Source: Clostridiaceae bacterium (GTDB taxonomy: Bacteria; Bacillota; Clostridia; Oscillospirales; Acutalibacteraceae). Taken from it: DNA of 64,000 nucleotides. The DNA is taken from contig JAETSR010000002.1 in NCBI GenBank assembly GCA_021769555.1, positions 124,001 through 188,000 of the forward strand, written 5' to 3'. Shown here one piece after another: positions 58,600 to 64,000 of the stretch. A program made the position numbers and the translations under genes. The notes beneath the pieces are model-generated. The model had not been told where the DNA came from. It ran no database searches and saw only the letters and a list, made by a program, of their open reading frames with translations. The first letter of the stretch is position 1. Each line of letters begins with the position of its first letter.

Positions 58600-58624
58600 T
58601 TTTCTAAGACCTCTATATTATAAT
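58596..58624 (+). promoter_or_regulatory. Promoter of the enzyme I gene
   Basis: TTGATT (58596-58601, overlapping the stop codon before) and TATAAT (58619-58624), 17 bp apart. Confidence 0.72.
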
Positions 58625-58682
58625 TATAATAAAGAATAATTATCTCAAATATCCATCTATGACAGAAGGCGAGGTGTAACTT

Positions 58683-60392
58683 ATGCTGCAAGGCATCGCC
58701 GTATCAGACGGCATAGCCCTTGGCAGGGTGCTGCTCCTCAGGGCCCAGGCCCTGGTATTCGACGAGGCCCGGAGCGCTGACCCCGGGCCCGAGGCCGAGC
58801 GGTTCACAAAAGCCGTCGGCGCCTTCTGCGACAACACCATGAGCCGTATGCGCCACCTGCAGCAGCTCCCCGTAAGGGCCGAGGACTCCAAGATACTTGA
58901 GACACATATCGGCATTGCCGGCGACCCGGAGCTGAACAGCCGGGTCCGGGAGCTCATTGAGTCCGGCCTCTGCGCCGAGGCCGCGCTCAGCCGGGTATGC
59001 GACATGTATATAGCCGCGTTCTCAGACTCCCACGACGAACTCACCCGCCTTCGGGCAGAGGACATAAGGGACGTGCGCAACGCCATCATCCACCTTCTCC
59101 TGGGAGTTGAGGACGACTCCATAAGGGAGGCCCCCAAGGGCTCCATACTCGTGGCCGAGGAGCTGAGCCCCTCTGTGATGGCTGACCTTGACACCGAGCG
59201 CATAGTGGGGCTGGTGCTGGAAAAAGGGGGCCCCGCCTCCCACGCCGGCATAATGGCCCGCACCATGGGCCTGCCTGCGGTATGCGGCGTGCGGGGGGCA
59301 GCGGATAAGCTCTCCCAGGGGGACTTCGTCATCGTGGACGGCTCAAGGGGCGCCGTCATATCCTCCCCGGGGGAGAAGGTCGTGGCCGAGTACCGGCGCA
59401 AGCGGGAGGTCCAGCTTGAGGAGCGCCGCTGCATGGAGGACTTTAGGGACCGGCGCACCCTCTCAGCAGACGGCATAGAGTACCCCCTGTACTGCAATAT
59501 CAGCATGCCCTGCGCCGCCGGCGGGGCCATAGAGGCCGGGGGCGAGGGCATAGGGCTCTTCCGTACAGAGTACCTTTTCATGAACCGGTCCTCGCCCCCC
59601 GGCGAGGATGAGCAGGCCGCCGCCTACTCCCAGGCCATCGACGGGGCCGGCGGGCGGCAGGTGGTCATACGCACCCTGGACGTCGGCGGCGACAAGAGCG
59701 TGCCCTGCCTGGGGGTACGTCAGGAGGAGAACCCCTTTCTGGGCCTTAGGGGCGTGCGCTGGTGCCTTCAGAACCAGGATATCTTCCTCACCCAGCTCAG
59801 GGCCCTCCTGAGGGCGGCGGCCGGGCGGAGCCTGCATATACTCCTGCCCATGATATCCGCCCTCTCCGAGCTGCGCGCCTGCCGCCGGCTCATTGAGAAG
59901 GCCCGGGAGCAGCTTACAAACGAGGGGAAGCCCTGCGCGGGGAGCCTGCCGGTGGGCGTGATGATAGAGACCCCCGCGGCGGCGGTCATAGCCGACCAGC
60001 TGTCCCGGGAGGCGGCGTTCATGAGCATTGGCACCAACGACCTTGTGGGCTACATAATGGCCTGCGACCGGGGCAACCCCGCCGTGGGCAGTCTCTATGA
60101 CCCCTTCCACCCGGCGGTGCTAAGGGTCTTAAAACACATAATCCGGTGCGGCAGCGCCAGCGGCGCCCCCGTATGCGTGTGCGGCGAGACCGCCGCGGAC
60201 CCCAGGCTCACCCCCCTCTACATGTCCTACGGCGTCACAAGCCTGAGCCTCCCAGCCGGGGCCATCCCGAGAGTGCGCAAGACCGTCTCCCTGTGGACCA
60301 AGGCCGAGGCCGACAGCCTCTCGGAGGCCGTGGGCCGGCTGGACACGGCGAAGGAGGTCCGGGAGGCGCTGGACGGGGCGGCGAGAGTTTGA
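58683..60392 (+). CDS. ptsI: PTS phosphoenolpyruvate-protein phosphotransferase (enzyme I)
   Basis: A 569-residue enzyme I. The N-terminal half has the phospho-accepting His187 in GGPASHAGIMAR (usual form GGRTSHSAIMAR) and the helical HPr-binding domain. The C-terminal PEP-binding barrel has GIGLFRTEYLFMNR, GGDKSVPCL, NPFLGLRGVRWCL, LPMISALSELR, GVMIETPAAAVIADQL, SIGTNDLVGYIMACDR and VCVCGETAADP (catalytic Cys). It passes phosphate from PEP to HPr. No HPr or PTS sugar permease gene is in the window. GAGGTGTAACTT precedes the ATG. The terminator after it is shared with the opposing toxin operon. Confidence 0.92.
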   Translation: MLQGIAVSDGIALGRVLLLRAQALVFDEARSADPGPEAERFTKAVGAFCDNTMSRMRHLQQLPVRAEDSKILETHIGIAGDPELNSRVRELIESGLCAEAALSRVCDMYIAAFSDSHDELTRLRAEDIRDVRNAIIHLLLGVEDDSIREAPKGSILVAEELSPSVMADLDTERIVGLVLEKGGPASHAGIMARTMGLPAVCGVRGAADKLSQGDFVIVDGSRGAVISSPGEKVVAEYRRKREVQLEERRCMEDFRDRRTLSADGIEYPLYCNISMPCAAGGAIEAGGEGIGLFRTEYLFMNRSSPPGEDEQAAAYSQAIDGAGGRQVVIRTLDVGGDKSVPCLGVRQEENPFLGLRGVRWCLQNQDIFLTQLRALLRAAAGRSLHILLPMISALSELRACRRLIEKAREQLTNEGKPCAGSLPVGVMIETPAAAVIADQLSREAAFMSIGTNDLVGYIMACDRGNPAVGSLYDPFHPAVLRVLKHIIRCGSASGAPVCVCGETAADPRLTPLYMSYGVTSLSLPAGAIPRVRKTVSLWTKAEADSLSEAVGRLDTAKEVREALDGAARV

Positions 60393-60393
60393 A

Positions 60394-60436
60394 AAAAATG
60401 GAGCAAGGGAAGTTCTCCTTCCTTCGCTCCATTTTT
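60394..60436. terminator. Terminator between enzyme I and toxin genes
   Basis: AAAAATGGAGC/GCTCCATTTTT with a long purine/pyrimidine loop. The A-run and T-run on each side let it serve both converging transcripts. Confidence 0.82.
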
Positions 60437-60443
60437 ACTGATT

Positions 60444-60701
60444 TCAGTCGTAATGTCCCCTGCATGACACCAGGTATATTATCCCGTCCTGCTCATAGTA
60501 AACTATCCGGTTCATATCGTCAATGCGCCTGCTCCACCACCCACCTCTGTTATTCGACAGCGGCTCGGGCTTTCCAATACCCTCAAAGGTGCTCCGCTGA
60601 ATGTCTTTTATGAGCGCATTGACCCGCTTTAGTGTCTTCCTGTCCTGGGTCTGCCAATAGAGGTAGTCGTCCCACGCCCTGTCCTCCCATAGCAGCCGCA
60701 T
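60444..60701 (-). CDS. yoeB: YoeB family mRNA-interferase toxin
   Basis: An 85-residue RelE-superfamily toxin of the Txe/YoeB type: LLWEDRAWDDYLYWQTQDRK, LIKDIQRSTFEGIGKPEPL, GGWWSRRIDDMNRIVY and LVSCRGHYD. The residues equivalent to E. coli YoeB Glu46, Arg65, His83 and Tyr84 are all present at the same numbers. It should cut mRNA on the ribosome when not bound by antitoxin. Its start overlaps the antitoxin stop by one base (TAATG). Confidence 0.94.
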   Translation of the reverse strand: MRLLWEDRAWDDYLYWQTQDRKTLKRVNALIKDIQRSTFEGIGKPEPLSNNRGGWWSRRIDDMNRIVYYEQDGIIYLVSCRGHYD

Positions 60702-60961
60702 TATTCCTCCACCTCAATGAGCTCATGCTCCGAAAAATGCGCCCTGCCGCCTGCGATGTCCCGGGCTATCTGCTCAAGGTGCCTCATATTGCTCTCGGAA
60801 TAGAAGGGGTCGGCCGAAAGCTCAAAGGGTATCCGGCGCTCCCTTGCCACCTTTCTCAGGAACACATTTATTGCCGTAGACATGCTGATTCCGATATCGC
60901 TGAGAGCCTGCTCGGCCCCGCGCTTCACGTCATCGTCAACACGAAGATTGATTTGCGCCAT
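60701..60961 (-). CDS. RelB/DinJ family antitoxin
   Basis: An 86-residue antitoxin: a ribbon-helix-helix N terminus (AQINLRVDDDVKRGAEQALSDIGISMSTAINVFLRKVA) and a C-terminal toxin-binding tail (SADPFYSESNMRHLEQIARDIAGG). That is the RelB/DinJ type, not the YefM/Phd type that usually accompanies YoeB. First gene of the pair; the promoter is directly upstream, where the complex may autoregulate. Confidence 0.92.
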   Translation of the reverse strand: MAQINLRVDDDVKRGAEQALSDIGISMSTAINVFLRKVARERRIPFELSADPFYSESNMRHLEQIARDIAGGRAHFSEHELIEVEE

Positions 60962-60987
60962 AAATACCGCTCCTTTCTCTGTTTTGT

Positions 60988-61016
60988 ATTATACCACATT
61001 CAAAAGCAAAACGCAA
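60988..61016 (-). promoter_or_regulatory. Promoter of the toxin-antitoxin operon
   Basis: Minus-strand TTGCGT (61011-61016) and TATAAT (60988-60993), 17 bp apart, about 30 bp before the antitoxin start. Confidence 0.75.
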
Positions 61017-61069
61017 GCAAAATAATACACATTTGCTTTAAGCCCTGCATTCTCCCACCAAAAGGGGTC

Positions 61070-61098
61070 TTTTCAAATCCCCCGTCCTGTGGTATAAT
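61070..61098 (+). promoter_or_regulatory. Promoter of typA
   Basis: A perfect TATAAT (61093-61098) with a weak TTTTCA (61070-61075) 17 bp upstream. Confidence 0.55.
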
Positions 61099-61149
61099 AA
61101 AAAGTCGTATAATAAAATCAGATAAGCAGCTGAAAGGAAAGAACAGAAA

Positions 61150-62979
61150 ATGGGAATAAGAGAAGACCTTCGCAACGTGGCTATCATCGCCCATGTTGAC
61201 CATGGGAAGACAACTTTGGTGGACCAGCTGCTCAGGCAGAGCGGCATTTTCCGGGCAAACGAGGCTGTGGCCGAGCGGGTCATGGACTCGGGGGACCTTG
61301 AGCGGGAGCGGGGCATTACCATCCTCTCGAAGAATACCGCGGTGAAGTTCGGCGACACCAAGATAAACATTGTGGACACCCCCGGCCACGCGGACTTCGG
61401 CGGCGAGGTGGAGCGGGTGCTGATGATGGTGGACGGCGTCCTCCTGCTGGTGGACGCCTTTGAGGGCTGTATGCCCCAGACCCGCTTTGTTCTCAAGAAG
61501 GCCCTGGGCCTTGGCAAAAAGCCCTTGGTTGTGCTCAACAAGATAGACCGCCCGGGGGCCCGGCCCGCCGAGGTGGTGGACGAGGTGCTGGACCTGTTCA
61601 TAGAGCTTGGGGCCAGCGACGACCAGCTGGACTTCCCCGTGGCCTACTGCTCCGCAAGGGAGGGCTCTGCCACTCTGGACCCAAATATGCCCGGCACGGA
61701 CATGAAGCCCCTCTTTGAGATGATACTAAAGGAGGTCCCCGCCCCCCGGGGGGACCTTGAGGGCCCCACCCAGGTGCTCTTTTCAAACATCGACTACGAC
61801 GAGTACGTGGGCCGCATAGGCATAGGCCGCGTGGAGCGGGGAGAGATTCGCGTGGGCCAGCAGGTGGCCATCTGCGGCGGCGGCGGTGAGGGCCATAAGA
61901 ACGCCAAGATATCAAAGCTCTACCAGTTCGAGGGCTTAAAAAGGGTGGAGGCCGAGAGCGCCAAGCTGGGGGACATAATCGCCGTCTCGGGCATTACAGA
62001 CCTTAACATCGGAGAGACCGCCTGCTCCCCGGACAATATCGAGCCCCTGCCCTTTGTGAAGATAGACGAGCCCACGGTCTCCATGCTCTTTAAGGTGAAC
62101 GACTCCCCCTTCGCCGGGCGTGAGGGCAAGTTCGTGACCTCACGGAACCTCCGGGACCGGCTCTTCAAGGAGGTTGAGACAAACGTTGCCATGCGGGTGG
62201 AGGAGACGGACAGCATGGACACCTTCAAGGTCTCCGGCCGGGGGGAGCTGCACCTCTCCATACTCATTGAGCAAATGCGCCGTCAGGGGTATGAGTTCCA
62301 GGTGTCCCCGCCTACGGTCATATATAAAGAGAAGGACGGCAAGAGGCTTGAGCCAATGGAGCTTCTGATGATAGAGACCCCCGACAGCTACGTGGGGGCT
62401 GTAATGGAGAAGATAGGCTCGAGAAAGGCCGAGCTTGTGAACATGGGCTCGAGAGAGACGGGCATAACCCATATGGAGTTCAGAATACCCGCCCGTGGGC
62501 TCATGGGCTACCGCTCGGAGTTTTTAACGGACACCAACGGCAACGGCATCATGAACCATGTGTTTGACGGCTACGAGCCCTATAAGGGGGACATCGCCCA
62601 GCGCCAGCAGGGGTCCATCATAGCCTTCGAGACCGGCGAGTCCACGGCCTACGGTCTCTTCAACACCCAGGACCGGGGGCGGCTGTTTATTGGGCCCGGG
62701 GTCGAGGTCTACGAGGGAATGATAGTAGGGGCCAGCCCCAAGGCTGAAGACCTGGTGGTGAATGTGTGCAAAAAGAAGCACGCCACCAACACCCGCTCCT
62801 CTGCCTCAGACGAGGCGCTGAGACTGACCCCCCACTCCGTGCTGAGCCTTGAGCAGTGCCTGGAGTTCATCAGCGAAGACGAATACGTAGAGGTCACACC
62901 CAAAAGCGTCCGCATGCGCAAAGCCGTGCTGTCTCATGAGCAGCGCATGAAACAGCAAAGCCGCAAAAAATCCAGTTAA
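61150..62979 (+). CDS. typA: Ribosome-associated GTPase TypA/BipA
   Basis: A 609-residue translational GTPase. G motifs: [15 protein letters not shown] (G1), ERGITI (G2), [12 protein letters not shown] (G3), [10 protein letters not shown] (G4) and a Ser-Ala-Arg G5. EF-G-like domains follow: [19 protein letters not shown] (domain II), [22 protein letters not shown], and the BipA-specific C-terminal region with [38 protein letters not shown]. It helps ribosome assembly and translation under stress. Full length. The ATG is preceded by AAAGGAAAG. Confidence 0.97.
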   Translation: MGIREDLRNVAIIAHVDHGKTTLVDQLLRQSGIFRANEAVAERVMDSGDLERERGITILSKNTAVKFGDTKINIVDTPGHADFGGEVERVLMMVDGVLLLVDAFEGCMPQTRFVLKKALGLGKKPLVVLNKIDRPGARPAEVVDEVLDLFIELGASDDQLDFPVAYCSAREGSATLDPNMPGTDMKPLFEMILKEVPAPRGDLEGPTQVLFSNIDYDEYVGRIGIGRVERGEIRVGQQVAICGGGGEGHKNAKISKLYQFEGLKRVEAESAKLGDIIAVSGITDLNIGETACSPDNIEPLPFVKIDEPTVSMLFKVNDSPFAGREGKFVTSRNLRDRLFKEVETNVAMRVEETDSMDTFKVSGRGELHLSILIEQMRRQGYEFQVSPPTVIYKEKDGKRLEPMELLMIETPDSYVGAVMEKIGSRKAELVNMGSRETGITHMEFRIPARGLMGYRSEFLTDTNGNGIMNHVFDGYEPYKGDIAQRQQGSIIAFETGESTAYGLFNTQDRGRLFIGPGVEVYEGMIVGASPKAEDLVVNVCKKKHATNTRSSASDEALRLTPHSVLSLEQCLEFISEDEYVEVTPKSVRMRKAVLSHEQRMKQQSRKKSS

Positions 62980-62980
62980 G

Positions 62981-63042
62981 CGCCGCGAAGCGAGCAAAAG
63001 TTTTTGAAGTTGTTAAGAAACTTTTTTCAAAAAGTTTCTTAA
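62981..63042. repeat. Intergenic palindromic repeat with long hairpin
   Basis: CGCCGCGAAGCGAG (62981-62994) is an exact copy of 32841-32854. It is followed by TTAAGAAACTTTTT (63013-63026) and its perfect inverse 63029-63042, with a 2-base loop. The right arm runs directly into the AAAGGAGG ribosome site of the next gene, so folding could hide that site. Confidence 0.65.
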
Positions 63043-63056
63043 AGGAGGTGCCCCCA

Positions 63057-64000
63057 ATAAACACAGCAATCCTAGACCTTGAATGGAACCCAGCCTACAG
63101 CCCCCGCCTAAAGGGCTATATCAACGAAATAATCGAGTTCGGCGCTGTAAAGTGCTCCCCTGACCTTGAGGTTCTCGGCACCTTCACCTGCTTTGTGCGC
63201 CCCCAGGTAGGCAGACACCTGAACCCGATAGTAGCTGACCTCACGAGCATAACCGAGGACGAGCTCGAGTCCGGGGGCATACCCTTCATGAACGCCGTTA
63301 GCCGCTTCAAGCGCTGGCTGGGGGACTGCGTGCTCATGACCTGGGGCCCGTCGGACGCGCTGGCCCTCATTGAAAACTGCAAATACTTCAGCGGCAGCAT
63401 GAAGGTCCCCTTCCTCACCCAGTACTGCGACCTTCAGCGCTACGCCCAGGCCGCCCTTGGCCTTAACACCGGGGAGCAGACCGCCCTTGAGAAGGCCGCG
63501 GCCCTTCTTGAGATAGACCAGCTCTCCCGGCACCGGGCCCTGGACGACAGCATGACCGCCCTTGAGATATTCCGCCGTGTCCGGGACCGGCTGGACCCCG
63601 GGCCCTATATCCGCAAGTGCGACGAGAGCTTCTACCGGCAGGTGACCTTCCGCACGAGCTTTGTCAAGGACATCAAGGACCCCCGGGTGCGCCCGGAGCA
63701 CCTGAGGCTCCTCTGCCCCGCCTGCGGGGGCCTGGGGGTGCGCACCTGCCGCTGGCGGCAGCATAACCGGGCCTTTATCTCCGAGTTCCGCTGCCGGGAC
63801 TGCGGCCTGCGCTTCTCGGGGAGAGTAAATATCAAAGAGAAATACGAGGGGATAGTCGTGAATAAAAAAGCAATGGCTCTGCCTGTGATAGAAAAGCCCC
63901 GGCGGGCCGAGCCCGGGGAAGTAGGCTCCATGGGCCTTGAGATAAACGGCGGCGTTGGGGTCCTGCGCTTCCCGGAGCTTAGCTCCATAGACTTTGTGAC
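63057..64000 (+). CDS. 3'-5' exonuclease (DEDD/DnaQ-like) with zinc ribbon, partial
   Basis: The reading frame stays open to the window's right edge (about 314 codons seen). The N-terminal exonuclease domain begins NTAILDLEWNPAYS (first Asp-x-Glu), continues with EIIEFGAVK, LTSITEDEL, the middle acidic residue region (MTWGPSDALAL) and closes with HRALDDSMTALEIF (last His-x4-Asp). A zinc-ribbon-like part follows (LLCPACGG ... FRCRDCGLRF). The ribosome site AAAGGAGG (63041-63048) sits 8 bp before ATA at 63057; the family's usual start (M-N-x-I-x-x-D-L-E) falls on that ATA. A GTG at 63048-63050 is in frame but overlaps the ribosome site. Confidence 0.8.
   Translation, partial: MNTAILDLEWNPAYSPRLKGYINEIIEFGAVKCSPDLEVLGTFTCFVRPQVGRHLNPIVADLTSITEDELESGGIPFMNAVSRFKRWLGDCVLMTWGPSDALALIENCKYFSGSMKVPFLTQYCDLQRYAQAALGLNTGEQTALEKAAALLEIDQLSRHRALDDSMTALEIFRRVRDRLDPGPYIRKCDESFYRQVTFRTSFVKDIKDPRVRPEHLRLLCPACGGLGVRTCRWRQHNRAFISEFRCRDCGLRFSGRVNIKEKYEGIVVNKKAMALPVIEKPRRAEPGEVGSMGLEINGGVGVLRFPELSSIDFV

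Overview
The window comes from a spore-forming, fairly GC-rich Clostridia member, probably a gut Oscillospirales-type bacterium. The evidence is an uninterrupted sporulation sigma-K gene, the germination protein YpeB, a LytTR-free Gram-positive gene complement (LTA-synthase-like enzyme, TagA/WecG-type glycosyltransferase, CDP-glycerol transferase), a Na+-pumping oxaloacetate decarboxylase, sigma-A promoters with TTGACA/TATAAT boxes 17 bp apart, and strong AGGAGG ribosome sites. I see no rRNA, tRNA, CRISPR array, transposase or prophage. The species cannot be named from sequence alone.

Left part (1-4.2 kb): ypeB, a membrane acyltransferase, an alpha/beta hydrolase and sigK. The most notable region follows (4.3-17.9 kb). 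It is a LacI-regulated sugar locus with a CUT1 ABC importer (binding protein plus two permeases, no ATPase), a lipoprotein of the DUF4185/GH183 family, a cytoplasmic GH116 enzyme, a cytoplasmic GH172 (DUF2961) enzyme, a large DUF6259 putative glycosidase, and a fusion of a ribokinase-like kinase with a KdsD/GutQ-type SIS isomerase. GH183, GH172 and GH116 are the families reported to contain endo-alpha-, exo-alpha- and exo-beta-D-arabinofuranosidases. The SIS half keeps all five residues I recall as important in E. coli D-arabinose-5-phosphate isomerase, at identical spacing. Together they suggest a complete D-arabinan/D-arabinofuranoside pathway: outside cutting, import, inside trimming to D-arabinose, then D-arabinose-5-P and D-ribulose-5-P by one bifunctional protein. 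Two near-identical operators sit downstream of the two catabolic promoters, on either side of lacI.

Middle (18-42 kb): an AT-richer array of four related small secreted proteins; a heterodimeric ABC exporter divergent from a hemolysin-III protein with a symmetrical operator-like dyad between the promoters; an SPFH protein with a 58-residue ribbon-helix-helix partner; feoAB; acetyltransferases; a methionine-gamma-lyase-like PLP enzyme; secG; an orphan structured RNA candidate with its own terminator; a translationally coupled three-gene signalling operon (REC-HD-GYP-GGDEF, HPt, hybrid histidine kinase); two very small genes; and a second heterodimeric ABC exporter.

Right part (42-64 kb): a surface-polymer cluster (GT2, flippase, CDP-glycerol transferase, initiating sugar transferase, TagA/WecG, UDP-GlcNAc 2-epimerase, LTA-synthase-like enzyme), an acetyltransferase, the four-gene sodium-pumping oxaloacetate decarboxylase with a separate biotin carrier, two tandem O-antigen-ligase-like membrane proteins, PTS enzyme I, a YoeB toxin with a RelB/DinJ-type antitoxin, typA/bipA, and a 3'-5' exonuclease-like gene that runs off the right edge and seems to start at a non-standard codon.
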